DNA of 64,000 bases from Rufibacter sp. XAAS-G3-1 (GTDB lineage Bacteria; Bacteroidota; Bacteroidia; Cytophagales; Hymenobacteraceae): assembly GCF_013623775.1 (NCBI RefSeq), contig NZ_JABFAM010000001.1, positions 62,001 through 126,000 of the forward strand. The letters run 5' to 3'. This document shows positions 50,964 to 58,091 of the stretch, piece after piece. The notes beneath the pieces were generated by a model. That model did no database searches. It was not told the origin of the DNA and saw only the letters and a program-made list of their open reading frames with translations. The translations under genes were made by a program, and so were the position numbers. The stretch's first letter is position 1. Each line of letters opens with the position of its first letter.

Positions 50964-52067
50964 TTAGAACATGAAAAGTTGTTTTCCTGATCTGGGTGTG
51001 AAGGCGGTCAGGTCATAAGGGGGCATGCTTCGGCCCTTGAAGTGTTTGTGCAGCGAAACCTTGAAAAGCGACTTGATGATCTCGGCCCATCTCCCCTCCC
51101 CTGCCATCCGTCTCCCGAACTGGCTGTCATTGAGGGTTCCGCCGTGGCAGGCTTTGATTTGGTTCAGCACTTTGGTGGCGCGGTCTGGGTAGGCTTTGTG
51201 GATCCAGTCTTCAAACGTCTCGCCCACGGCACCGTTCAACCGTACAATGGTGTAGGCCGCCGACAAGGCACCGGCGGCGGCGGCGGCTTCCAGGATAGCG
51301 GGCACTTCATGGTCGTTCAGACCGGGGATGATGGGTGCCACCATCACATTCACCGGGATTCCGGCCTCAGACAAAGCCTTCACTACCTGTAGGCGTTTGG
51401 CACCGGTGGAGGTACGGGGTTCCAGCTTTTGCCGCAGTGATTCTTCCAGTGTGGTGACGGAGATATTGACGTGTACCAACTGGTGCCTGTGCAGTTCAGA
51501 AAGCACATCGAGATCTCGTAAGACAAGGGCGTTTTTGGTGATAATACTCACCGGGTGCCGGTACTCCAAAAGCACTTCCAGCAAGCGCCGGGTAATTTTC
51601 TTTTTGGCTTCAATGGGTTGGTAGCAGTCTGTGTTACCCGCCAGCATGATGGGCTTCACTACCCATTTAGGATGCTCCAACTGCGCGCGCAGCACCTGAG
51701 GGGCATTCTCCTTTACAATAATCTTCTGCTCAAAATCTACTCCCGCCCCCAGGCCCCAATATGCATGGGTGTTGCGGGCGTAGCAGTAGACACACCCGTG
51801 TTCACACCCCTGGTACGGATTCATGGAATAACCTTGCCCCAGATCTGGCGAGTCAATGGCGTTCACAATGGTTTTAGGGAATTCCTTGAAAAACTGGGTG
51901 GTTGATTTCTGCTCCCAGGGCTCATCCAATCCCTCTAGGTGCTCCACCACATATTCGTTCTTCAGGAAAGGATTGGTTGGGTTGTACTGGGCACCCCTGC
52001 CTTTGGTGAGATCCTTCTCCTGGAAGGGCCTGCTTGCTTTCTTGTTTGTAGACGGGTCGTTTTCCAT
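50964..52067 (-). CDS. PA0069-family radical SAM protein
   Basis: 367 residues from ATG 52065-52067. The radical SAM cluster motif is C88-x3-C92-x2-C95 in YQGCEHGCVYCYARNTH, binding a [4Fe-4S] cluster that splits S-adenosylmethionine. The lead GRGAQYNPTNPF and the following PIMLAGNTDCYQPIE and HVNISVTTLEESLRQKLEPRTSTG match the spore-photoproduct-lyase-related PA0069 family, whose reaction is unknown. PRTSTGAKRLQVVKALSEAG and a C-terminal domain follow. A 38-codon upstream extension rich in Lys and Cys is outside the family and is left out. Confidence 0.9.
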   Translation of the reverse strand: MENDPSTNKKASRPFQEKDLTKGRGAQYNPTNPFLKNEYVVEHLEGLDEPWEQKSTTQFFKEFPKTIVNAIDSPDLGQGYSMNPYQGCEHGCVYCYARNTHAYWGLGAGVDFEQKIIVKENAPQVLRAQLEHPKWVVKPIMLAGNTDCYQPIEAKKKITRRLLEVLLEYRHPVSIITKNALVLRDLDVLSELHRHQLVHVNISVTTLEESLRQKLEPRTSTGAKRLQVVKALSEAGIPVNVMVAPIIPGLNDHEVPAILEAAAAAGALSAAYTIVRLNGAVGETFEDWIHKAYPDRATKVLNQIKACHGGTLNDSQFGRRMAGEGRWAEIIKSLFKVSLHKHFKGRSMPPYDLTAFTPRSGKQLFMF

Positions 52068-52363
52068 AACTAAAAATATTAGCTTTTTACACCATAAACA
52101 AGTTATGCCATTATTTTTAGCAACAGAGATCCTAGACACAAGCTTGCTTGCTTTTGAGGAACACCTTTGAGACCTTGGCAAAGGAGAAGCCTAAACTGTT
52201 TAAAATGATAATTTTTTCTGGTTTTTCACGGATGGCCGTATACGGTAAATACGTATTTTTCTTTACTTTATAAGATTATTTCCATAAGAATCAGACTAAA
52301 TAAATTGCAATCACGTAGGAAGAGTCATATCAACCATATTCAAACTTAACCTTTCACTTAGCT

Positions 52364-52798
52364 ATGAAAATTAACGGATTAAATTGGGGTGCTGCTTGCG
52401 CTCTTGCAGGCATGATGGCCTTCTCTTCTTGTGGCGGCGGTGGCAACCAGGAAGACCAGGCAAACGGCACTACCACTGACAACACTACCGTAGAAAGTGG
52501 CGGCATGGATGATGGCACTAGCACCACCACCGACATGGGCTCTGACACCATGGGCACTGGCGGTGGAACCGGAACTACTGGTGGAGGTACTACCGGTGGT
52601 GGCACAACTGGCGGTGGTACTGGCACAACCGGTGGCATGACCGGCGGCGGAACCGGAACTACGGGTACCACCGGTGGCGGCACAACTGGAACAACCGGTG
52701 GTGGTACTACTGGTACAACCGGTGGTGGCATGACTGGCGGTGGAACCACAGGCACAACTGGCACCACCACTGGCGGCGGTACTACTACTGGCCGTTAA
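52364..52798 (+). CDS. Gly/Thr-rich low-complexity lipoprotein
   Basis: 144 residues. The N-terminus KINGLNWGAACALAGMMAFSSC fits a lipoprotein signal with lipobox FSSC, lipid attachment expected at C23. After an acidic stretch (about 25-65) the remaining 80 residues are only Gly, Thr and a few Met, in repeats such as GGGTTGTTGGG and GGGMTGGG. It is probably a flexible surface or periplasmic tether with no enzymatic role. The repeat DNA is prone to length change. A perfect 30-base-arm hairpin terminator follows. Confidence 0.8.
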   Translation: MKINGLNWGAACALAGMMAFSSCGGGGNQEDQANGTTTDNTTVESGGMDDGTSTTTDMGSDTMGTGGGTGTTGGGTTGGGTTGGGTGTTGGMTGGGTGTTGTTGGGTTGTTGGGTTGTTGGGMTGGGTTGTTGTTTGGGTTTGR

Positions 52799-52821
52799 TT
52801 CCACAGACAGTTTCTGTCTCA

Positions 52822-52885
52822 CATGCTCTTAAAATAAAAGAGCAGCTGGTTTTGCAACCAGCTGCTCTTTTATTTTAAGAGCATG
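52822..52885. terminator. Perfect bidirectional hairpin between lipoprotein and MITE copy
   Basis: Arms 52822-52851 and 52856-52885 are 30-base exact complements (CATGCTCTTAAAATAAAAGA...) around TTGC, with a T-rich end. The right arm's last bases are also the first bases of the MITE-like copy C, so the two features overlap. Confidence 0.8.
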
Positions 52886-53041
52886 TTTAAATTTCATCTT
52901 TGCGCTACAAACGACCATAAAAAGAACCTGCGTTCACCTTTTTCTCGCACCGTAGCGCTGCTACGCTGCTCCAAAAACGCTTCCGCAGAACCTTTCTCTG
53001 GCCGTTTTCGCCAGCAAACCTCAAATTTAAACAAGCTCTAA
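52877..53041. repeat. MITE-like 165-bp element, copy C
   Basis: Ends AAGAGCATGTTTAAATTTCA and CAAATTTAAACAAGCTCTA. Very close to copy B, including the GCACCGTAGCGCTGCTACGC block. It ends 19 bases before the cytochrome c stop codon. Confidence 0.9.
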
Positions 53042-53059
53042 GGAAAATCCTCCTTTCCC

Positions 53060-53461
53060 TTAAGGGCAATTCTTTATCTGTTCCCTTATCTCCCCCAGCG
53101 ACACCCGCTCCGCCGGGGACTTGAACTCCTTTTGCATGTAGTTGATGATATTGGTGAGATCTGCTTCCGTTAACCGCGGGTTGCCGGGCATGTCCTGGTT
53201 GTACTGCCGGCCATTCACCATAATGGGGCCTTTGATTCCCTGCCGAATAAGACAGGCCAGAATATCCCGGTTTTTCTCTGTATAATCAGAATTCACCAAG
53301 GGGGGGATAATCCCTCGCAACCCCTCTCCGTTTTCCAGGTGGCAACTGGCGCAGTGCCGCCCGTAGAGCAGCTCGCCCTCATCGCCCCGTTGGGTGAAAC
53401 AGCCCGCAAGGGCAATACTCACCCAGAGAAAAAACAGGAGCTTCTTTTTAGGGAGTCCCAT
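53060..53461 (-). CDS. Lipoprotein cytochrome c
   Basis: 133 residues. A lipobox ALAGC (C21) predicts a membrane-anchored periplasmic protein. The haem motif is CASCH with C37, C40 and axial H41; the other axial ligand is probably the Met in YNQDMPGNPRLTEADLTNIINYM, typical of class I cytochromes c. It is the last gene of a three-gene operon, four bases after the SCO1-like gene. Together they suggest an electron carrier delivered to, or matured with, a copper oxidase that is encoded elsewhere. Confidence 0.92.
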   Translation of the reverse strand: MGLPKKKLLFFLWVSIALAGCFTQRGDEGELLYGRHCASCHLENGEGLRGIIPPLVNSDYTEKNRDILACLIRQGIKGPIMVNGRQYNQDMPGNPRLTEADLTNIINYMQKEFKSPAERVSLGEIREQIKNCP

Positions 53462-53465
53462 ACAA

Positions 53466-54113
53466 CTAGTTTTTCTCCTCGGCCAGTAACACGTCCATGT
53501 CCTGCAAGAGTTTGTCTATGTCTTTGGCGTCTGTACCGTCATAGTGGCCGCGCAAACGCCGCTGCTCGTCTACCAGCAAGAAGGCACCGCTGTGCTCAAA
53601 CCCGCCCGGCACGGCGTTGTCTACCATGGCACTGGTAAAATAATGCTTCTGGGCCATGTCCAGGATTGTGTCACGGTTGCCGGTCAGGAAATGCCAGGTA
53701 CTACTCTTCACACCCAACCTATCGGCGTAGTCACGCAGCACGGCTACGGTGTCATGCGTGGGGTCAATGGAGTGCGAAAGCAAGGCTACCCGGGGGTTGT
53801 CTTTGTACTTCTCATACACCCGCAGCATTTGGCTCTTCATTTTGGGGCAGATAGACGGGCAAGACGTGAAAAAGAAATCGGCGACGTAGATTTTGTGGGC
53901 GACGGTCTGCTGGGTCACCATCTGGCTGTCCTGGTTCAGGAACGCAAAATCTGGGATGGAGTGATAAAGTGTATCTACGGTCGGCTTGCCGTTGGCCATG
54001 GTCACCCGCGGCTCGCGCGGCCCAAGAATGGGCAATTGTTTTTCCGCCGGAGACGAGGTGCAGGCGGTGGCCAACCCCACGCCAAGGCAAAGGGCTAAAA
54101 AAGTATTTTTCAT
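53466..54113 (-). CDS. SCO1/SenC copper chaperone
   Basis: 215 residues with a lipobox near C18 (GLATAC). The thioredoxin-fold domain carries the copper-binding C85-x3-C89 (TSCPSICPKM) and H174 (GGFEHSGAFLLVD), the three ligands of SCO proteins, which deliver copper to the CuA centre of cytochrome c oxidase. DPTHDTVAVLRDYADRLGV and WHFLTGN are also family motifs. It overlaps the upstream lipoprotein gene by four bases and precedes the cytochrome c gene by four, a tight operon. Confidence 0.94.
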   Translation of the reverse strand: MKNTFLALCLGVGLATACTSSPAEKQLPILGPREPRVTMANGKPTVDTLYHSIPDFAFLNQDSQMVTQQTVAHKIYVADFFFTSCPSICPKMKSQMLRVYEKYKDNPRVALLSHSIDPTHDTVAVLRDYADRLGVKSSTWHFLTGNRDTILDMAQKHYFTSAMVDNAVPGGFEHSGAFLLVDEQRRLRGHYDGTDAKDIDKLLQDMDVLLAEEKN

Positions 54114-54535
54114 TTAGAAGGGTTTCGGTAAAGGGAGTTCAAGGAGTCGGCGGCCCGAAGGCTTTGGGCAATGGAACGGCGCACTTCCTCTATTTTATCT
54201 TTTTCCTGCTGCAAGTAGGTTAATGCCTCCTCCGGCGATTTCCCTTCCGGATTCCGGTAGGCCCGCATCCACTGCATCATCTGCTCATCTGCCTCAACCA
54301 AATCAGAGACACCATGGGCCAGACTTCTTTGAGCAGACGTATCCTGCATCATCACAGAATCTTTCAGGTAGGTGAGTTCTTTCCGGTGGGTGTACAACGT
54401 ACCCATGTGGGCCATGGCCGAGTCATGGAGCGCCAGCACCTCTTGTTGCAACGCTTCTACCTTTTTCTCTGGCGAAGGCGCACAGGCCCCGCAGCCCAAC
54501 GCCAGTAAAAACAGCGGAAAAACGGAAGTTTTCAT
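54110..54535 (-). CDS. Helical lipoprotein, first gene of the SCO operon
   Basis: 141 residues from ATG 54533-54535. A lipoprotein signal (MKTSVFPLFLLALGCGAC) with a lipobox Cys at about 16-18 precedes an all-helical charged domain: KKVEALQQEVLALHDSAMAHMGTL, then QMMQWMRAYRNPEGKSPEEALTYLQQEKDKIEEVRRSIAQS. Such small helical lipoproteins are found beside SCO genes in Bacteroidota. The function is unknown; a role in copper or cytochrome handling is inferred from the operon. A -7-like promoter core lies 22 bases upstream. Confidence 0.8.
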   Translation of the reverse strand: MKTSVFPLFLLALGCGACAPSPEKKVEALQQEVLALHDSAMAHMGTLYTHRKELTYLKDSVMMQDTSAQRSLAHGVSDLVEADEQMMQWMRAYRNPEGKSPEEALTYLQQEKDKIEEVRRSIAQSLRAADSLNSLYRNPSK

Positions 54536-54556
54536 AAAGGAGTACATTTTCAGGTG

Positions 54557-54564
54557 CAAAGGTA
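54557..54564 (-). promoter_or_regulatory. -7 element of the SCO operon promoter
   Basis: TACCTTTG on the minus strand, an exact TAnnTTTG match, about 20 bases before the start codon. I could not find a clear -33 TTTG. Confidence 0.45.
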
Positions 54565-54866
54565 GCCGCTACACCCATAGAACGCACTGCTTTCTGTTAG
54601 ATTATCACAGATTCGGTTTTGCCCCATTTCTGTACATCTAGGGGCACTGCCGTTCCATGATAGCCATACAGGTTTCCAGCGCAATCGCGATTTTGGTGAG
54701 CAAACACAGAAATGGAAATGCCGAGAAGCGGTTAGCGTCACACCGGCTGCCTGACCGGGAACGGCAACCACCAAGGATTGCCCTACATTTTTAATGTGGA
54801 TAGGATACCGGGGATCAGATACCGCGGAGACAAGGCAATGCCTGGTCTCTACATGGGTGGGAATTT

Positions 54867-54906
54867 CTGTTTTAGGGCTGATTTTGGAAAAACAGCCCTA
54901 AAACAG
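54867..54906. repeat. TGTTTT-family palindrome
   Basis: CTGTTTTAGGGCTG and CAGCCCTAAAACAG around ATTTTGGAAAAA, just beyond the terminator at 54915. It follows at 54758-54787 a decayed GGCAACCACCAAGGATTGCC piece and at 54829-54853 the reverse AGACAAGGCAATGCCTGGTC motif. Confidence 0.7.
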
Positions 54907-54914
54907 ACAGCATA

Positions 54915-54945
54915 AAAAAACGGCTGCTTTACAGGCAGCCGTTTT
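54915..54945 (-). terminator. Terminator of the Arg/Gly-rich protein gene
   Basis: On the minus strand AAAACGGCTGCC, TGTAAA, GCAGCCGTTTTTTT, 19 bases past the stop: a classical hairpin with a T run. Confidence 0.85.
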
Positions 54946-54963
54946 CTATTTGGTTCAAGCTGA

Positions 54964-55953
54964 TTACCAGCTGAAGTCTTCGCGGGAGGGTGGTTGTGAG
55001 CCTTGGCCTCTTACGTGGCCGCTCATGGGGTCAAATCTGCGATCCTGGCCTTCTTCTGAGCGGTAGTCGCGGTCATTGCCCCAGCTGAGGGAACCGGCCA
55101 TGTTGCCGTAGTTCTCGCTTCTGGCTCCTTCGCCTTGCTGGTGGTGGTGCTCCCGGCGGCCCTGGTTGTAGTCAAAGTTGGCTCCGCCCTCGGCGCGGGT
55201 TCTGCGGTCATAGCCGCTGCTCAAGTTACCTAACTGGCGGCCTCGGTCATATTCACCCCGGCTGTAGTGCGACTGGGCATCGTCATAGATTTCATACCGG
55301 CTGTCATCGCCCCGGCGCGAGATGTCATTGGTGCCAATGTCACGCACGCCGCCTCTGGAACCGGCCCTGTCTGCTGGCTCCCAGCCCCGGGTGTTGTCTG
55401 CGCCGCGGCTTCCGGGCCGACCGGAGCCGTCATACTGCTCGCGTTCGCCGGGGGCGAAGCTGTTGTGGTCACGGTACGCACCGTACACCTGGCGGTTCAC
55501 AGGCCTGTCCTCCCCACGGCCGTGGCCGCTGCTCCACTTAGAACCGTCTCCCGAATCTTGTCTATGCGAACCGTTGGCAGAGAAGCCCCAGCCCTGCGCA
55601 CCGCCGTAGCTGCCCATGTTGCCATAGTTGCGGGTAGAATGCTCCAGGCCGTTGTTGTCTTCGTGGGCGCCCAGGTTGTCAAAGCGCTCGCCGCGGCGGT
55701 TAGGGTCACGGCCGTAGTCACGGGGCAGTTCATGGTCTCTCTCGCGGCGGCGGTCTTCGTTGGAGCCCTGGTACTGGCCGCTCCGGTAGTCACGGCTTAT
55801 GTCCCGGTCGTTGAAGTTCTGGCGGTTCAGGTTATCGTATTCCCGGCCGCGGTCATTGTCCAGGCGGTAGGCTCCGCGGTATTGGTCTTCATCGGCCCGC
55901 CGGTGATCTGAACGGCGATGATTGGGATCATCTGATCTATGGTTTCTGTTCAT
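54964..55953 (-). CDS. Arg/Gly/Asp/Tyr-rich disordered protein
   Basis: 329 residues from ATG 55951-55953, with almost no hydrophobic residues. It is dominated by Arg, Asp, Gly, Asn, Ser and Tyr (MNRNHRSDDPNHRRSDHRRA..., DRDISRDYRSG, GRPGSRGADN), with a C-terminal stretch NYGNMAGSLSWGNDRDYRSEEGQDRRFDPMSGH that repeats an earlier NYGNMGSYGGAQGWGF pattern. It must be intrinsically disordered. RG- and Y-rich sequences can bind nucleic acids or condense, but nothing direct shows this. No known family. The next gene upstream encodes a small acidic protein, separated by a strong terminator. Confidence 0.75.
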   Translation of the reverse strand: MNRNHRSDDPNHRRSDHRRADEDQYRGAYRLDNDRGREYDNLNRQNFNDRDISRDYRSGQYQGSNEDRRRERDHELPRDYGRDPNRRGERFDNLGAHEDNNGLEHSTRNYGNMGSYGGAQGWGFSANGSHRQDSGDGSKWSSGHGRGEDRPVNRQVYGAYRDHNSFAPGEREQYDGSGRPGSRGADNTRGWEPADRAGSRGGVRDIGTNDISRRGDDSRYEIYDDAQSHYSRGEYDRGRQLGNLSSGYDRRTRAEGGANFDYNQGRREHHHQQGEGARSENYGNMAGSLSWGNDRDYRSEEGQDRRFDPMSGHVRGQGSQPPSREDFSW

Positions 55954-55999
55954 GGGGTTAGACTTTTGGTGCAACAATCAGTTTCTCTTAACGACAAGA

Positions 56000-56057
56000 A
56001 AGGCCTTGCGGTTTTGGGGCTGTTTTTTGAAAAACAGCCCCAAAACCGCAAGGCCTT
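56000..56057 (-). terminator. Terminator palindrome with 28-base perfect arms
   Basis: Arms 56000-56027 and 56030-56057 are exact complements (AAGGCCTTGCGGTTTTGGGG...) with TG between, 10 bases after the stop at 56068; TGTTTT-core family. Confidence 0.8.
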
Positions 56058-56067
56058 GGGCAATCCG

Positions 56068-56334
56068 TTATTTTGTGCGCAGGTTGTTGGCGTTGCTGCC
56101 GTCCAGGTTGGTGGTGTCTTCTTCGTCTTCGGCGGCCACGTTGCCTTCTGAGAATCTGCCTTCGGGCTCCTGATCCAGGAAGTCGGCCTCTATGGCTTGC
56201 AGGCGGCTGCCGCCCAGGTCTGGCTTGGCGGTCTCATCATGGTGGGCAGGGGCGCCTTTTACAGGAGTGGGGTTGTCGTCTGGCAAGCGTTTGCTTTCGT
56301 CAGCATTGGTGATGTTGTCGTTTTCAATGGGCAT
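56068..56334 (-). CDS. Small acidic disordered protein
   Basis: 88 residues, rich in Asp, Glu, Asn and Pro: MPIENDNITNADESKRLPDDNP..., QAIEADFLDQEPEGRFSEGNVAAEDEEDTTNLDGSNANNLRTK. There are no hydrophobic core residues, so it is probably disordered. Its charge is opposite to that of the neighbouring Arg-rich protein, which raises the idea of an electrostatic partner, but this is only a guess from composition. It has its own terminator. Confidence 0.65.
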   Translation of the reverse strand: MPIENDNITNADESKRLPDDNPTPVKGAPAHHDETAKPDLGGSRLQAIEADFLDQEPEGRFSEGNVAAEDEEDTTNLDGSNANNLRTK

Positions 56335-56420
56335 AGGATTGGGCAGTAAATAAAGCAGCCACTGCAGCCGCTTTGGTTATTGTACGCGCCCAAAAGAAAA
56401 TGTTTGTTAACAAATCATGA

Positions 56421-56472
56421 CGAATCCCGTTTAGGGCTTGTTTTTCAGAAAACAGGCCCTAAACGGGATTCG
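56421..56472 (-). terminator. Terminator palindrome after the zinc-ribbon protein gene
   Basis: CGAATCCCGTTTAGGG...TGTTTT, TCAG, AAAACA...CCCTAAACGGGATTCG, 19 bases past the stop at 56491; TGTTTT-core family with one bulge. Confidence 0.75.
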
Positions 56473-56490
56473 GCAAAGACAGGCCTTCCT

Positions 56491-57123
56491 TTAGTTTTCG
56501 CTGAAGGGTTCCATCTTGATTTTCTCAATCATGAGGTATTTCTTGAATTCGTGCAGCATGCGGGACATTTCCTGGTCTTGTTCTTCCATCTGCTTCTTTT
56601 CTGTGTCGGCCAACTGAATGGCAGACCGGAGTTGCTCTAAGCTTACGGCCATGTGGTCGCGGGCTTCCCGGGCCCGGTGCCGCAGTTCCTCCTCCATCTC
56701 CTGCGAGGCGATGTTGGTGTCCAGTTCCTGCAAACACACCTCCAGAAACGGGATCATGTCCCAGGGGTTGTTGGGGCGGTTCCAGGTGAATTCAATGTTA
56801 CAGCGGCGGCACTTGTAGCGGTTCAGTTTCCAGCCCAGCTCATTGGTGACTACCGTTTTCTTTTTTACGTGGTCAGATTTCTGGCAGGTGGGGCACTGCG
56901 CGTGGTCTTCAATGATGGTCTTCAGGGTCTCGTGCTTGCCCAGCACCCGTTGCCTGAAATCGGCGTGGTTATATATTTTCTCGGTGAGGCGTTCACAGGC
57001 GGCATTCAACTCTTCGTGCTCCTGGGTAAGGGTGCCTTCAGCCGCCAACCGCTCTCCCCGCTTTTTGAAGAAGGCGATGAGCTTGATGACTTCTTTCTCG
57101 TTCTCAGTGATGTGCTGCTTCAT
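56491..57123 (-). CDS. Coiled-coil protein with a central zinc ribbon
   Basis: 210 residues. The N-terminal coiled coil (about 1-75; KEVIKLIAFFKKRGERLAAEGTLTQEHEEL) is followed by a zinc ribbon: C-x2-C in HAQCPTCQKSDHV (about 77-80) and C-x2-C in YKCRRCNIEFTWNRP (about 104-107). A second coiled coil follows (about 130-200; EMEEELRHRAREARDHMAVSLEQL). It is probably an oligomeric adaptor that binds metal and perhaps nucleic acid or protein. No family name can be given. A TATCTTTG promoter core lies 27 bases upstream. Confidence 0.78.
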   Translation of the reverse strand: MKQHITENEKEVIKLIAFFKKRGERLAAEGTLTQEHEELNAACERLTEKIYNHADFRQRVLGKHETLKTIIEDHAQCPTCQKSDHVKKKTVVTNELGWKLNRYKCRRCNIEFTWNRPNNPWDMIPFLEVCLQELDTNIASQEMEEELRHRAREARDHMAVSLEQLRSAIQLADTEKKQMEEQDQEMSRMLHEFKKYLMIEKIKMEPFSEN

Positions 57124-57149
57124 GTGCTCTCTGCTGCTTTTTGATTATC

Positions 57150-57157
57150 CAAAGATA
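57150..57157 (-). promoter_or_regulatory. -7 element upstream of the zinc-ribbon protein gene
   Basis: TATCTTTG on the minus strand, an exact TAnnTTTG match, about 27 bases before the start codon; the -33 element is not clear. Confidence 0.5.
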
Positions 57158-57682
57158 CAAAAAAGCGCGGTTACCGGAGAAAGGCGTTTTGGGCCGCCTT
57201 TCGGCAAAACGGGCCAAAAACGAAAAAGCCTCTCCTTCCGCAAGGAAGAAGAGGCTGAAAAAGAAGGAGCAGACAGCACAAATGTCATTAGCATCCGTAG
57301 CATATCCCCCAATAAGCACCAGAACTTTTGACGCTTCTGCAAGCAGAAGTGCACTGTCGCTCCTTTATATTTTCAATTTTTTCACCAACAAACGGTCTTT
57401 GTTGCTTTAACTGTGTCAAAGGTAATAGGTAATTTCTCTCCTTCTAGCATTTTTCGGTGAGAACTCCATTTTCCAAGTTGAACTACCCGGTTGGTAGGTT
57501 GAATTAGTCTTTTCAAAAGTTAAGCCCCCTTTCTCTCTCAGTCTTTCTCAGGCCTGCCCTCACGCCCGTTGCTTTCTCTTCCCAACGCGCAAAAAACGCC
57601 TTTTGGGGGCTCAACGCTTCAAATATAATAAATATAAAGTTCATCCTTAACACTATCCTATATACTTATTAGATTAATTACA
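57158..57682. other. Intergenic region upstream of the T9SS repeat protein
   Basis: A TGTTTT-family relative (GGCGTTTTGGGCCGCC...GAAAACGGGCC type) is at about 57182-57220. The rest becomes strongly AT-rich toward 57.6-57.7 kb, as expected of a promoter region. No gene is supported. Confidence 0.5.
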
Positions 57683-57706
57683 TTTCGTTATATTTATTAA
57701 AAAACT

Positions 57707-57714
57707 TACCTTTG
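57707..57714 (+). promoter_or_regulatory. -7 element upstream of the T9SS repeat protein
   Basis: TACCTTTG, an exact TAnnTTTG match within very AT-rich DNA, preceded by TTTCG about 19 bases earlier as a weak -33 candidate. If used, the mRNA leader is about 370 bases and includes the relic frame at 57863 and the hairpin at 58007. Confidence 0.5.
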
Positions 57715-57862
57715 ACGAGTATTTTGAACTAAAGGTTACAAACAATGCGTTCCTGATCTTGAAAGACGGAATATTACAGTACTTTTACTGAACAAAGCCT
57801 TAAGAAAGCAGATTACAATCTTAAACCTAGTTGCCAGTTAATACAATTTACCACAAACACAT

Positions 57863-57997
57863 ATGAAACAATTATACTTTCCTGTACATTTTGGGCATTG
57901 TGCTGCTAGCAGCAAGCAAGGCCAGAAAAAAGAAATTGGTTTCTCTGAGTTTCAATCTCCGGTAGGCATTGGCCAAACCGCACCTTGGCAAGTGTAA
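57863..57997 (+). other. Short leader frame, possibly a broken signal-peptide gene
   Basis: An ATG opens a 44-codon frame starting MKQLYFPVHFGHC. Removing one base after the sixth codon would instead give MKQLYF followed by LYILGIVLLAASKA and a basic tail ending at TAG near 57964, which looks like a signal or membrane peptide. It may be a small membrane-peptide gene with a frameshift, or the start of a decayed exported protein. Confidence 0.3.
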
Positions 57998-58006
57998 CTA
58001 CGCAGT

Positions 58007-58050
58007 AAAGTACCCCTTGCCGGGCAGGGCTGCCCGGCAAGGGGTACTTT
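58007..58050. repeat. Perfect hairpin in the leader of the T9SS repeat protein
   Basis: AAAGTACCCCTTGCCGGGCA, GGGC, then the exact complement TGCCCGGCAAGGGGTACTTT, 42 bases before the start codon. It could end the preceding short transcript, or attenuate or protect the leader of the giant gene. Confidence 0.75.
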
Positions 58051-58091
58051 CTCTAAAAATTCAGTGTAACCAATTATTTCCCTCTGGCTCC

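Noticed and set aside
52354-52770. Pro/Val-rich open frame antisense to the Gly/Thr-rich lipoprotein
   Set aside because: It is a mirror of the low-complexity repeat; the forward frame has a lipoprotein signal and a terminator.
57969-58091. N-terminal extension of the T9SS repeat protein
   Set aside because: It reads through the leader hairpin, and a standard signal peptide begins at the ATG 58092.
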